A stretch of 64,000 nt of DNA, from the NCBI RefSeq assembly GCF_019320115.1, contig NC_089581.1:7627707-7691706 (forward strand), read 5' to 3'. The notes beneath the pieces are model-generated. The model was not told the DNA's origin, did no database searches, and saw nothing but the letters and a program-made list of their open reading frames with translations. How positions within the stretch are numbered: the stretch's first letter is position 1; each line of letters begins with the position of its first letter. Shown in pieces: positions 32,721 through 45,099 of this stretch. The position numbers and the translations under genes are program-made. Source of the stretch: Miscanthus floridulus. Lineage: Eukaryota > Streptophyta > Magnoliopsida > Poales > Poaceae.

Positions 32721-34540
32721 AGCCGGCCGCCGAGCGCACGAACTCGGCTCAGAGTGTGCTTCTCCTCCCGATTTGCGATCGAATATCTCTTCGTTTGATC
32801 AACGGATCCGTCTCAAACTTAGTATACACGTAGTAACGGAGCATAGCTTTCAAACAAGTGTAAAACCAATGGATTCCGTTGAGTTTACAGAGAGATATTG
32901 GCTCGGGAATCCGAACTGGTCCGGCCGGCGCATTTGTGTGAGTTTGGACGGGATCTCCGGCCGGCGGCACGGGGTGCGCCGGCGAACAATGCCTCCTCCC
33001 GGCACGGCCGTGTACCAGGCTAGCAGAGGAAGCCGGTGAGCCTCGGATCTCGCGAAACCGACGTCGTTTCGACGGGCTACGTCCGGACGGAACGCGACGC
33101 CTGGGCGGTGTGTGACCTTCGGCCACCTTTGTGCCGTTTACCGGCGCGGTGGCCGGCCGGCTCGCCGGAGCTCCGCCTCCCTCCGGCACGCCCGTGCGTG
33201 GGGAAGGTGCCCCCGCAGCTGCATTTGCGTTGCCACGCTCCGATCCGGCTCTGATCGCTCGAGAGTGGTCCGAGCTTGCTGCTGCCGTTGGGGGAAGAAA
33301 GCATGGCTGGTGTCACATGCTACCTCGCCGCAGTCGTGAGCCCAGTTCCGTTCATGAAATCTTTCGAATTGCTCGACCCACGACACGATTTGAATCTGAT
33401 TTCGCGATGGGGAGATGAACTGGGTGAGTTTCGAAAGTTTTTGTTATAATACGGGCGTGCCGGAGGAATCCGTCCTGGAAGAGGCCAAAGCAGGCAGGGC
33501 CATGGTACCCCGTCGTGCCTGATGGAAACGGGCCGGTCAAATTCACGCTCCAATACGTGGTATACAAGCACAAAACTTTATACTTTTGCTGCCCTCAGAT
33601 GCGTATACAATCTTGCAGCCTGTTCGCTTGCTCGTAAACGATCGTAAATTTCCAGCCGAGAACAGTATTTTTCTCTCACACCAAACCGGCCAGCAGTAAA
33701 TAACCCACGATACGATACGGCCTCCCGAACAGGCTGTTGATGTCCAGGCGGGTCAAGGATTCACCCATAAAAATTTGGAAGTTTAAACAGGACGCTGGGG
33801 GGAGCACGACAACGCTGTGCGGGGTGTGTGGTCTCGGTTCACCATGAACCTGGAGGAGGAGGCTTTGCAACACGGGAAACTCGCTTGTCATGCCGCTCAA
33901 AAACATCACGCGAACGTGCTGCAGAACTGCAAAACCGCGCCGGATCCGAACGAGTGGTCGTGGTTGCTGCCCTTGGATCGATCTGGTTCGCCAATTTTGG
34001 GCGGATATGATGAAGGGAACTGGCTGCTGCTAGCTGGTTCACCGTTCCATGCCACTCTAGGCCCGCTCGACTCGATTGTTGTTCTACAAAGAGCATTGCT
34101 GCCTCCTATCTTCTGCTATCGGTTTACAATCTTGACTCGAATTGTTGCTGGCTTTCGTACTCGGCTAGCTCGGCAGATTTGCCCAGAATTTGGTGTTGCT
34201 CCCATCAAAACTCAAAAGGTACCAGTCGTAGCTACCATTCGGTTCACTCATCGTCGACCAATCATCTCCACCTCCATCGCATGCCGCTGATGGCGCAGGC
34301 CAGTGACGATCGAGGTGAAACTGGCGCGAGTTCACCGTGGCCTACGATTCCGCGACCTGCGCCTGCCTGCTTTCCCTTCCCGGGGTCTCGGATCTTGACT
34401 GCGCTCTTCTTGATGGTTTCGATTTCGACGCGTCTCCCCGTAGAAAACCACACAAACACAGCAGGGGATGGACATGCGTAAATCTTTGCTGTGCCGGGGC
34501 CGATCGATGGATGTGTCACCGGCCTCCGACGATCCGGCGA
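32721..34540. other. GC-rich intergenic region upstream of H1
   Basis: No conserved protein recognised despite many short open frames on both strands, which reflect high GC content. Only the MITE at 33619 is identifiable. Confidence 0.45.
33619..33733. mobile_element. MITE, CCTGTTCG type
   Basis: About 115 bp with terminal CCTGTTCG and CGAACAGG, and the internal CAGTATTTTTCTCTCACA signature shared with the copies at 36346 and 36909. Confidence 0.75.
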
Positions 34541-36075
34541 CGGAAACCGAATCGTGTCGGTGTTGCGTTGGGTTGGCTCGTCTCGCCGGCGAGTGACAGG
34601 GACGTCGCTGGAGGATACGAGCTAGGAAACGTTGCGAGACCGGGCGGTTCCTGTAGGACACACACCATCAGGACACAGAGCTTGCTGCTTTGCATCCACC
34701 GGCTGCGTGCGTCATCGTAAGCTCTTGTACGTACGTGGCGGCCTAAGCCAGGTTTAACCGTGGCGAGACGTGCACACGCAGCCCTTTCGCTCGCTGGCCT
34801 TGTTGGATTCCACCGGCCGCATGCCGAATCGTGTTGGCGACCGGATACTGGTGCCGTTCCTAGAACTAGAGAAGTGTCTACTTGACGATGACTGCTTTCA
34901 TGTGGTAAGGACCTAGACACCTAGTGCTATACTGCTCGAGAAGTTCATTTACAACGCGAGACGACGATGAGGCCAAGAATCCTGTTCCAGCTGAACTGAG
35001 AGTGAAGCGTCCGGTTCACCCGCGAGCCCTGCGGAGGCGACTTTTGTTGGGTGGGAGGTAGAATGGACACCGGACAGGTGTACACGAGAACTCACTTGTT
35101 GCATAGCTCAAATTAAAACATCACGCCAACGCTTCCTAATAAACGGGGCCGGGGATCAGGTAAAACGGTGGACGGCACATGATCATGGCGTGCTCGATCT
35201 ATATATCGCCTGCTATGGCTGTTGTACGTGCAGGTGTATCCTCACTGCATGCACGCCATGGAAGAAGCTTGCTTGCCGGCATCGGCATCCATGGGGGTTG
35301 GGGACTCCAGCTGCGCGTGGATTAATAGTTCACTGGCTATCACTGTGGCAGCTAGTAGATTGCTTGTATAAGTACTCGATCAGCTTTGGGCAGGCTGGAT
35401 GGGAGGGAATCTGGTTGCTGGCGCACACAGCACTTAACTTACAGACCTGGTTGACCGTTCCATACAAACAAAGAACTAGCGTCATTATTCCCTGCTATTT
35501 CTATCCACGGCCACTCATTTTTAGCACGCCCAAGTCCAATTATTACCGAGCAAAACCCGCTCAAACAGCTGGCGTGCGTGCTCTGTTCCCGCTCCACGAA
35601 TTTCGGACGGGTATCTGTTCTGTTGGAGCGTCTGAGGAGCCAGGCAGCTTTTAGTTTGTTTGTCTCACCGGGCAAGCAACGCTCGTCGCATGCCGGCCTG
35701 TCGTGGTACGTGCCGCCGTGGTGCCGCCGATTGAGTTGTAACCTGCGACTTGCCGTGAGCTCGGCAGCAGTGAGGACCCTCGTGTAATGTAATTCATTCA
35801 GAATCAAGTACGTTTTCTTGTGGAGAGGCACGGGAAAAAGAAGACCAGATGATGATGGATGGACGAGGATGGCCAGTGGCCAGGGCGGACGATGTGTGAT
35901 TGGGCGAAGCAAGTTCACCGGCCGGACGAATGGCCCGGCGCGCGGGCACCCGCTCGCTCCTTGTGTGGGCAGTGACAAGGACGTCGCAGCGTCGCGGGAG
36001 GGGATGGATTGGATGGATGGACAGGAGGAGCTGTTCCAGGTGCTCTCGCTACCCACAGCCACAGGCCACAGCCCG
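34540..36075 (+). repeat. Dispersed repeat family, first locus
   Basis: Segments here recur in the same orientation at 45100-46700. They include GAGTGACAGGGACGTCGC followed by GTTGCGAGACCGG (34590-34645), TTTGTCTCACCGGGCAAGC (from about 35660) through GTAATTCATTCAGAATC, and TGTGATTGGGCGAAGCAAG to GTGACAAGGACGTCGCAG (35893-35990). No conserved open frame follows the homology, so it is probably non-coding. Confidence 0.55.
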
Positions 36076-36345
36076 CGGCACAACTTCTGTAGCCCGACCG
36101 CGTCGTGTTTCTACTGGCTTTGGCGGTGCAGGCGTGAGCGACAGGCAAAAGCCAAACGAGCATTGGGAGGGGCTGCACGTACAGCACAACCGCACAGGTG
36201 TATGTGTATCGTCGTCGCCGATGGCTGGTCCATGCTCAATTTCGCCTCAACGATCAAGCAGGCAACTCTCTCAGATCGTGGGTTGGACTCGAAACCTGCA
36301 AGACGAACCTGGACTCCTGGAGCGATCATTTTTCAAGACTTCCGG

Positions 36346-36459
36346 CTTGTTCACTGGTTGGTTTCTGGGCTGATAAGCTCGATTGGTGCTGGTTTATTGT
36401 GAGAGAAAAAACATTGTTGGCTGACTGATAAGCCATGGCTGAAACCAACAAGCGAACAG
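36346..36459. mobile_element. MITE, CTTGTTCG type
   Basis: Ends CTTGTTCACTGGTTGGTTTC and (reverse complement) CTGTTCGCTTGTTGGTTTC, with TTGTGAGAGAAAAAACA in the middle; same family as 33619 and 36909. Confidence 0.7.
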
Positions 36460-36486
36460 ACTGTTCATCATTTTCTATTCTTCAAA

Positions 36487-38480
36487 ATGGCCCTTCTTCT
36501 AATGGAACAAATGGGACAAGGATTCACCATGCGTGAGGATTTCGGCAAGGAGAGACCTCCTCTGCCGCCCTATATGTTCATCCTAGACATCGACACCCTG
36601 CACCATGTACTCCGCTCAGAGGATGTAACGCAAGACTCTGCCTATCGTTATATGCTAACGATGCGGCAGTTTCTCCAACTCCAAACGTTCTCAAGTGTGT
36701 GTCCAACTCTACATCCACAATGTTACTTGTTAAATGAGTAGTAGCTCACGTCCGATGTGCCGGTCTCGACTTGGATAGTAGTATCCTCAAAAGCTTCCAT
36801 GACAAAGGGTCGGTTTCACAATAATCTACACCTAGTCCTGCCTCTGACGCTTGGAAGATTGCGAATTGTCCACACGCAACACATTTTGGACAGCTAGCAA
36901 TGAACGTTCTGTTCGTTTGGTTTATAAGCCGTACTTTTTCAGCCAACGAACATTATTTTTCTCTCACAACAAATCAGCCAACAGTACTTTCAGTCATAGC
37001 TTATCAGCCAAGCAAACAGGATAGAAGAAAACTGATGTCCTCTGCCTTAAGCTCACTCCCGGTATACACCCTAACGACTTTGGATGTATACCAAAGAAGT
37101 TCATCCAGGTTCAAGACAAAAGCCAGAAGGCACTTTCTTTAGGCTGGAGACTCTGAACTGGGCGGAGGAAAATGCAAAGTGAGTTGCCAAGTTGGTCGAT
37201 CGTCCAACATAATTCAGAGGTCTAGGAGTGCTTGATCTACATAAGTTTAGCAGAGTCCTCATGCTGCGCTGGCTGTGATATGCTTGGACTGAGCCTAACA
37301 GAACCTAGGTAGGCACTGAATGACCCATGGACGTACTCGACGAAATATGGCACTGTTTGCGGCAGCAACTCGGGGCATTGTCCACAATGGTTGTAAAGCC
37401 CTTTTCTGGTCCTCCCAGTTGGATAAATGGCCAAGCATAGCGATACGTCTTCTCACTGTTTTTCAACCACGGTAGAAGAAAGAGGACAACAGTGGCACGC
37501 GGCGGACTTGAGGGGAGATAAGTGGATCAAGGATATTGCTCATCACTCCTTGACACATGAGATCCTGCAGGATTTCTTCAACGTGTGCATCTTGGTGAAT
37601 GATTCGGGCTTCGACCCAAATGATGTGCTTGAGGATGAGACCACCTAAGCACCAGAATTCTCTAGTGGGTGCTCGGCGAAATTGGCTTACAGGTTCAATC
37701 CATGGAGCAGTGTGAGTGTTCGTTCTCAAGGATCACCTAGAACAGGGGTAATTTTTTTCGTGTGGTTGCTCCTTCAAAACCGCCTCTGGACTGCTAGCGA
37801 ACTACCCTTGAGAGGTTGGGTAAACGACTATTTCTATCCCCTTTGCCTTAGAAACTTAGAGACAGCCGTGCACCGAATCGGTTTTTGTGGAAATACATAA
37901 TGAGCCCTTGAATTGGTTCTCAACCAGAGCTACGTATCTCTTTGTTGGTTAGTCATTCAAATACGAGTAATAGCTTAATTCTTACCAGTCGGCTAGGCAA
38001 TCGGCCTAATGTGGCTTAGTCGGTGCATATCGCGCATGTATCCAAAATTTTCTTATTATAATATATGTCAGCACAAACCTTGGATCTACAAAATAGCGCA
38101 GTTGAGGTCTCTTTATGCTTGGTGGAAGAAACGCTAGAAAAGAGTGGTAAAAAAAACCTTACCATTATGATTTACATTTTGTGGAACATTTGGAATGAAA
38201 GGAACATAAGAATTTTCCGTTATGAATCGATAGCCCCCGTCTAATCCACTATAATATAGAATTACCACACCAGCCTAGATATGAATGTGATCTCTCAACC
38301 TTCATTTACAACCTTTTTCTGGAGAGATTTCTCTTTTGGTTGGGCGTTTTTGTTGTGACTTTTAGTAGTGCTCTTTCTTTCTCGTTGCTCTAGCTATGGT
38401 CTGTTAAGGCCCTGATGTTGTACTCTCTCCACTCCTATTACTTTATCATGGCAAAGCTCATGTTGTCTTTTTAGGAAAAA
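36487..38480 (+). pseudogene. Decayed LINE (L1-type) fragment
   Basis: Scattered LINE pieces appear in order on the plus strand. A reverse-transcriptase-like PPYMFILDIDTLHHVL is at about 36566 (cf. the intact-looking LFILAIDPL of the LINE at 47.7 kb). GLGVLDLHKFSRVLMLRW follows at about 37223, and IMIYILWNIWNERNIRIF at about 38166 is the zinc-finger-RVT C-terminal region. Many stops and shifts separate them, and a MITE sits inside. The 3' end may be near 38480, where a short A run occurs. It is old and inactive. Confidence 0.65.
36909..37019. mobile_element. MITE nested in the decayed LINE
   Basis: 111 bp, ends CTGTTCGTTTGGTTTATAAGC and (reverse complement) CTGTTTGCTTGGCTGATAAGC, with TTTTTCTCTCACAACAAATC in the middle. 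It is the best-preserved copy of this MITE type here. Confidence 0.82.
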
Positions 38481-39240
38481 CATGATGATCCATGGGACAT
38501 GAATATGTGACCCAGGAAGCAATATCCGATCTATTCCTAGGCAATGGCAATAGTGCATCCTATCTGAATGTAGGAAATCACAAAGATGGTATGCATCATA
38601 ACTCTACTGTTATACCTAGATCAACATTGGTCAATATTTTTGTTGTACAGAAGAACAAATTTAAATAAATAGAACAACTAACTGAGGATTGAGTGTTTTT
38701 AAGGTGCATGAATTCATGATATGTAGATCACACGACCTTACCACGTGATTCGTGATTTGTGCTTTAACAATGACTATCTCCTGTGATAAAGTTATGAATA
38801 GGGTTCCATGTTATGGTGGTAGGGTTTTTCTAGGAAAATGTTTGACTTAGAGGGAGACAGTGACGCAAGGCTAGATCACAATGGCTGTCGACTGCAAGAG
38901 GTGAAGGAGATTGGTTGCTAGGGGAGGGGAGCATCACGAGCGTGGGTTAGTGATAATGGGCGATGGTGATAAATCTGATTTGTAGATACACAGCGGGAGG
39001 GTGTGGTGGAGCATTGACCAACAACAACCTAGGTAGTGGTGGGGAAGATATCAACTGAAGAAAACAGTTGCTAGAAAGTAGATTAGATCGAACGGTATGT
39101 GAGCCATTTGATCTATCCCATCCATCATCCTAAATATTATGTGTTTGATGGTGCCGAGACCGAGAGAGATGGCGAGTGCAGGGGCAGGTCAGTAGCGACT
39201 ATCGACTGTAGGATGTGGAGGAGTCTTGTTGGTAGGGTTA
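38355..39240 (+). repeat. Diverged tandem duplication, copy A
   Basis: Starts with the LINE 3' tail (TTTTAGTAGTG...TTGTACTCTCTCCACTC) and continues through GATCCATG...ACATGAAT, AAGGTG..TGAATTCATGAT, and TTAGAGGGAG.CAGT. The same landmarks recur in the same order from 39347. It has no coding potential. Confidence 0.72.
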
Positions 39241-39346
39241 AGAGTGGGGAATCATGACTCGAGTTACAGTAGCAACAGAGTGTACTATGGTGGTGGATCC
39301 AATGGCAGATGCAACCAGATACAAGGAGGGCACATAGGAGTTTGTT

Positions 39347-40960
39347 TTGTCTTTTAGTAGTGTCTTTCTTTCTGGTAGCTCTAGTTGTATAGTCTGTTGA
39401 GGCCATGGTGTTGTACTCTCTCCACTCTTGTCATTTTATCATAGGAAAACTCTTGTTGTCCTTTTGGGTTAAAAGCATTGTGATCCATGGTACATGAATA
39501 GGGTGACCCAAGAAGTAATAACCTAATCCATTCCTAATTTCCTATGTAATTGGATCTAGCCATTCGGCACATCAGACCTAATAGTACGTTTCATAACTCT
39601 GTTGCTATCCATGGATCAACCATTCACCAATCTTTTTGTTGTATGTAAGAGCATAGTTAAATAAAGTAACAAAAGAAGTTGCTTGAACACCTAGTGTTTT
39701 TTAAGGTGTGTGAATTCATGATTTTAGATTGTACCACGTTACCTTGCGATTCATGCTTTGAAAATGGCTAGCTCCTATGATGAGGTTAGGATTAAGGTTT
39801 TAGGTTACGATGGTGGGTATTTTCTAGAAAAATGTCCATCTTAGAGGGAGGCAGTAATGCTAGGGCTGGAGCTAGGATTTGAGCATTTTGGGGGAGGGGG
39901 AGGGCGCGTTGGCAATACCGACGATAATCACATATGATGAAATAAATGTGCACGCACACATATATATTGAATTTGAAAGAGCATCGATAATAACCAAATT
40001 AACATTTGTTTCATGATATAAAATAAAGCTAAAAGTCTAAAATAATATTGAAACAGTAGAGAAAGGAGAGAAAATTATAATTAGCCCTAAGTATCTAATC
40101 TATAGCCGACTAATCTAATTCATAGGCAAAAAGTCATAGAAATAGCAGGAGATAAAAGAAAGATAATCCTAAACCATACAGATGCCATTGGAGATTAATA
40201 GGGAGGTAGGAATAATAAGACAAGCATTAATTAACATCATTATCTAGCTAATAGAGCGTGTATTTGTGCAGACCAATTGGGATGTTGTGTAGGAAAGAAA
40301 ACCATAACAATAACAAAGTAGAGGAAGAAAATAACATAGATATATATTAGTCATAAATCATATAGATGTCATTAAGAATTAACACAAATAACAGAGGGCA
40401 AATAAATAAATCATTAATTAACAATTATCATTATTTTTAGCTAATCAAAGGGAGCAAGACAGTGGAGCATCTAGGGGATTGGGGTGCTAGGCCCCCTCCT
40501 TCCGCCCCTGAGTAACATGAGGCCCAACCACAATGGTTGGCCATTGCCCCATTGTGGGTTGTGGAGGTGGAGGGGGTTGTTTTGGGTATGGTAGGGGAGG
40601 AAACATCAAGAGTCGGGTTAGTAGTGACTGAGTGAGTGGGTAGATGGTGTGGCGGATCCGATGGTGGGGTGTTGGTAGATAATGGTAGGAAGGCATGGTG
40701 GAACATCGACCAACAATGAATTATGTATAGATGGGGCACGGAGCAATTGGAGAAAACAGTTGTCATGAAGTAGGATTTAATTGAAGTGTATATAAGCCAT
40801 CATATCGATCTCATCAAGCACCCAAAACATCATGTGCTTGATGGGCCGAAACCATCAGTTGTGGTGGGGCACATGACAAAGCAATAATGATTGTCAATTG
40901 TGGGAGGCAGAGGGAGCTGACTGGACAGGGTAAGGGTTGGCATCATTAGTTGGGTTTCAC
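39347..40960 (+). repeat. Diverged tandem duplication, copy B (interrupted)
   Basis: Matches copy A from 39347 to 39860, is interrupted by a 650-bp hAT-like element, then resumes with matches to 38920-39240 (TGGTGGA.CAT.GACCAACAA; GAGAAAACAGTTG; CATCATGTGCTTGATG). The divergence is substantial, so the duplication is old and preceded the insertion. Confidence 0.7.
39861..40510. mobile_element. Non-autonomous hAT-like element
   Basis: Left end TAGGGCTGGAGCTAGGATTT; right end (reverse complement) CAGGGGCGGAAGGAGGGGG. This is the CAGGGGCGGA type terminus seen in grass hAT elements. The flanking octamers AGTAATGC and AGTAACAT agree at 5 of 8 bases, consistent with an aged 8-bp target duplication. 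It interrupts copy B of the tandem duplication exactly. The interior is AT-rich, without transposase. Confidence 0.68.
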
Positions 40961-41310
40961 TAGTAGGAAAAGGGTGTACGCCCGCAGTGGATCCAATAGT
41001 GAGTCAGGTGAGACCAATATCAATAGAGTATACTTGGAAGGAGAGAATGAACCATTCATTGATATGTTTATGGGCATGAAGTCCATCGTCCATGTAAGGA
41101 AACTAATTAAGAGAATGAACTAATCAAAGATATTTTTATGGGCATCCATGCAAGGAAAGAGAGATTAAGAAGTTGACATGCAACGAAAGGAGAGATATTT
41201 AGGGGGGAGAAAGGAAAGTCCAATCAGCCATGCAAGGAAACTAAGCAGGTGGAAGTAGATAGTTAGAAAATACGTTAGGAACTGGCGCAGTGAATGAGCG
41301 TTGAGTAAAT
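40961..41310. other. Short interval, nothing recognised
   Basis: Contains GGAAAGAGAGATTAAG-like purine-rich short repeats; no coding or RNA gene seen. Confidence 0.4.
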
Positions 41311-41315
41311 ATTGT

Positions 41316-42511
41316 TGTTGGTATTTATTAACGCACACAGATAAATCCGCAAGCATACGGATACCGCTGTAGCTCTCACCCAGAAGTATTCTAAGTATCG
41401 TATCCAGAGGGAAACGTGTGAGACTAACTATGATCTAACTTAACTAAGGGTAGCAACAAGGTTAGGATAAACAGGAGCGTAGAGAGGATAACTAAGGTTC
41501 TCTTGTTCTGACTTCGGTAAGCTTTGTCTTTTACTATTCAACTGAGGACATTACTAGGGAAAGACACCAGGAGAGGATGTTTTCCTTCGTAATCGGGTCC
41601 TACTTGTCCTATAGACGGGAGGTGGACTACAAAGAATTCAATGAGGCTATAAGAGTTACCCTCGTGAGCTACCACCGATCCGGAATGCAGAGTGTATCCA
41701 AGATTAATCTAAGTCTAAGCACCACGCTTACACTTACGATTAATACTTTACTCCCTCTAGAATAGGAATAAAGCACCCAAGAGAGTCGTGAACCCAAAGA
41801 ACAATATAAATAAGATGCTTACTTAAATCAGAAGTTGATTTTTAGAGATATCTCAAAGGCAAGCTCAGATAGAACTTGGATCCGCCAAGGTACAAACCGT
41901 AGAGAGAGCACCGACAAGCCGACACCTCCTCCAAACTCTTCCCTCACTCTCCATCTCACTGTTTTTATTTATAAGACTAGATCCTATGGAGGACTAATCT
42001 TCTCTTGATAGCTGGCTCGATCCTGAAGATATGGATTAGGGTTTCAGGGATGGCTCTTCTGGAGGGGGTACAGGGCTATATATATAGGGGGTAGCATCAA
42101 TTCTGGACCCTCAGATCAAACCGACTTAAAAGGACGGCGTAGATGCAATCTAGGATACGGTGGAGAACCGACATACAAAGCGGGGGCTGACTGGTGGGCC
42201 TCATAGGCCGGCCGGCCTACAGGTGGGGCTAGCCGGCCTGTTGCAGTGATAGGTGGGCCCCATCTTCGGTGGTTTGCCCTCTAGAGTCTTCTAGATTCTT
42301 CCCAAGCCAGTTTCATCACGGATAAACGTGATTTACTTTGACGAATAGGTCCACTTTGACGGTTTTCTAGATAAACCCTCATGCATTCACAGATTCACCA
42401 AAACTCATGGAATTTATTAGTTTAAACCCCTATACCTATGTTTGGTGATGAAATTAAGTATATATGCAGGTTATGTTGATAGTTTATAATTGGTGCTAGT
42501 GACCGTCAATA
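41316..42511 (-). mobile_element. 1.2-kb solo LTR with ATTGT target duplication
   Basis: The sequence between TGTTGGTATT at 41316 and GACCGTCAATA at 42511 is flanked by ATTGT on both sides (41311-41315, 42512-42516). The CACCCAGAAGTATTCTAAGT and GTATCCAGAGGGAAACGTG phrases are typical of a widespread grass LTR family read on its minus strand. One terminal base departs from TG...CA. No internal element sequence remains. Confidence 0.68.
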
Positions 42512-42876
42512 ATTGTGCAGTGGAGTTAGACATGAACATCCCTCGCCTAGATTGGGTTAGGCCAAAAAAACCGATAGAAAATGCTTAGCCCGAGTTTGAC
42601 CCGTGGTCCCAAAAAAACTGTGGAAACATCATCCCGATCCTGCCCATGGCCTGACCCCACGTCCCGCGGGCAGCCTATCAGCCCAAAGACACATGTAATA
42701 CCTTAGAGTAAAGGAGAATTCACATAGAGTTATAGATTACAGCTCATAGATTCGATAGATGACACTTTGATAGAGTTAAACTCATACACAACCAGACACA
42801 TTACAGTTCATAGATGACGAATTTTAGTCTCACACTCATTGTCTCAATCACAAACAAACTCTCACATAGACACATG

Positions 42877-42967
42877 CATCACATGATAACATAAACATAT
42901 TAAGTCTCTCCAATAACACAGGCACACAACCATCACATGATAACATAAACATATTAAGTCTCTCCAA
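42877..42967 (+). repeat. 37-bp exact direct repeat, 54-bp period
   Basis: The 37 bases beginning CATCACATGATAACATAAAC occur at 42877-42913 and again, identical, at 42931-42967. A recent local duplication in otherwise featureless DNA (42517-43680). Confidence 0.9.
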
Positions 42968-43682
42968 ATGATATCATCCATATATGTTTTTTGGTTAGCT
43001 CATTGAGAGGAATGCAATGATGCAATACATTCTTCCATTTGGGGAAGTTGCCGGTTATGGCTGGGTCAGCTCCTCGAAAAGCTGTTTTGTTTGTCCGGGC
43101 TCCTAATGATATGACCTAAGTATGATTTCTTACCATCTCAACGATAGAAATATGATGGCTGAGTCCGTTACGCACTTTGGACAATTTTAGGTGTCAACCA
43201 GGAGGCTCACCGACTACTGGATTGGAAGTCCCGATGCTTGAAATTGGGGATGAAAGCTAGGACAACCTTTTAAGAATGGTATTTATATGGTGACTCAATG
43301 GGTCGAATAGGCCTTTTTTTGTTGGCTGGCAGGAAGATGCGCAGGAGGGATTTTTTTTATCTCTGGCATGATAGGTCGTCCTGTGGGTAAAGAAATTGGT
43401 CCAAATCCTATCCGAAAATTATAGTGTGTGAGAAACTTAGATCTAACGTCGACCAACGCGTAGGCCTGACCCAATCGGGTCAGTTTGTGTTTATCGGGAT
43501 GGACAGCCTATGAACAGGTTTAGACGATGGTTGCAGGGAAGACATCGAGGTCGGACCGGGTAATTTTTGGTCGGGTCGGGTTGGGTTCGTCGGGTAGAAT
43601 GACCAATGAACAGGTCTAGGTGGAGCATCTATCGATCCACAAGCAACTTGGGTGGTTCCTGAGAAGAGACGGATTGAAGAAC

Positions 43683-44985
43683 GGCAGTGCTAGCGCTCGG
43701 ACGGATGCTCGCATCTGGACGCCCGTACCTACACTTCGTCCCCCCCCGCGCGCGCGCACCTGCATCCCGCGGCCGCTTACGTGGGGCCCGCACAGCCTGA
43801 CAGCATGTAGGGAGTGCCCTCTCGTGCCCCCTCTTCTTCTCACGCACATGTACGCGGCCAACAGCTGTAGTAGGTGACTACAGTAGGTGGCTACGCCATC
43901 ATTTAGAAGAGGGGGGAAGAACAACGGATGCCCAGCCGGCGCCGGGAGGAGGAGACACCGAGGCGAAGGTGAGGCAACAGAAAAGCAAGGACAAAGATGC
44001 AACACCCGATCTACTTTTAAAATACCCGGATGCAACACTTGCAACATACGTGTAGAGGCAGATGAAGCACATGAAACATGCATCTCAAACACTAGTTGCA
44101 ACACCGGATCTACTTTGAAAAATCCAGATGAAACACTTGCAACATACGTACAAAACAACTTGAAACACTCGAAACATGCGTATGAAATACTTGCAAAAGA
44201 ACACTTGAAAACACTTCATATGTGTGAAAACATATGCAACATCCAGATGAAACACTTGTAAACATACGTCTGGAAAAACATTGGAAACATAAACTTGAAA
44301 CATATATGTATAGCCACTACAACATGTGCAACATTCCGATCTAATTTTACAACATCAAGATGAAACACTTGCAACATCAAGATGAAACATCTGAAACACT
44401 TAAAACACACTCTTGCAACATGGGCTTTGCTTGGACGAATGGAGGCACGCCGGCGCGGAGGTCGACGTCGGCGCATGGACCTCTCTGTGCGGCAGTGGCA
44501 TGGGCAACTCGCTGACGGGCGCGACATCACACAAATCTCGTCCCCCTCGCCTGCTTGCTGGAGCATCCATCGTGGAGGCTCGTCAGCTCGGTGGAGGCGG
44601 CCGCCAGCTCGGTGGAGGCGGTCGCGGCGAGCGGGCCAGCTGTGGCGAGGAGGTAGCACGGTGGAGGCGGGCGAGGCAGACTAGGCCCGGTGGCGAATGC
44701 GTCGTGGAGGAGGCAGCGCAGAGGAGGCCGCAGGGGATGGGGCTCGGCGCGGTGGGGGCACGGCGCTGCAGGGAACTGATGGCGGCGAGACGAAGTGGGA
44801 TGTGCACGCCGACGCAGGGAGGAAACGACGCAACGAGCATCGGGCGCGCGTGGACGGGGCGAGCGGATAGGGTCGTTGGGCGAGCGGCGCGTGCGGGAGT
44901 GAGCGGAGGGAGGTGTCCGATGCGTGTGGGAGTGAGCGGAGGCGTTTACATGCCATCGGCTCATCCAATCCAACAACCTAAAAGT
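43683..44985. repeat. AACACTTGCAACAT-type dispersed repeat, copy 1
   Basis: Starts GGCAGTGCTAGCGCTCGGACGG, like the copy at 50409 (GGCAGTACTAGCATCCGGACG). The central part (43990-44420) is a run of degenerate AAACACTTGAAACAT / GCAACATACGT words; a GC-rich right half follows. Probably a non-autonomous DNA transposon, but I could not define matching inverted ends, so boundaries are approximate. Open frames on either strand are artefacts of the repeats. Confidence 0.5.
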
Positions 44986-45099
44986 TGATCAGGTGCATAT
45001 GTGTTTGAAACCCAATGGCCCAAAGACACTCCGATAAATAAAAGGGTTGCAGGATATATATATGGCCAATTGGGCATGACCCTGGATAAGGCTTGTGAT

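Noticed and set aside
33817..36400. Clusters of open frames on both strands upstream of H1
   Set aside because: High GC content, heavy mutual overlap, no domains, no consistent start context or splice structure.
36487..36741. 84-codon open frame as a possible small host gene
   Set aside because: Contains a decayed reverse-transcriptase motif (PPYMFILDIDTL) and is followed in order by other LINE fragments.
42877..42967. Possible CRISPR-like repeat/spacer arrangement
   Set aside because: Only two copies, in a plant nuclear context; a simple local duplication explains it.
43616..44660. Minus-strand open frames of up to 180 codons with repeated VFHLDV-like words
   Set aside because: The words come from the degenerate AACACTTGAAACAT DNA repeat, not from a protein family.
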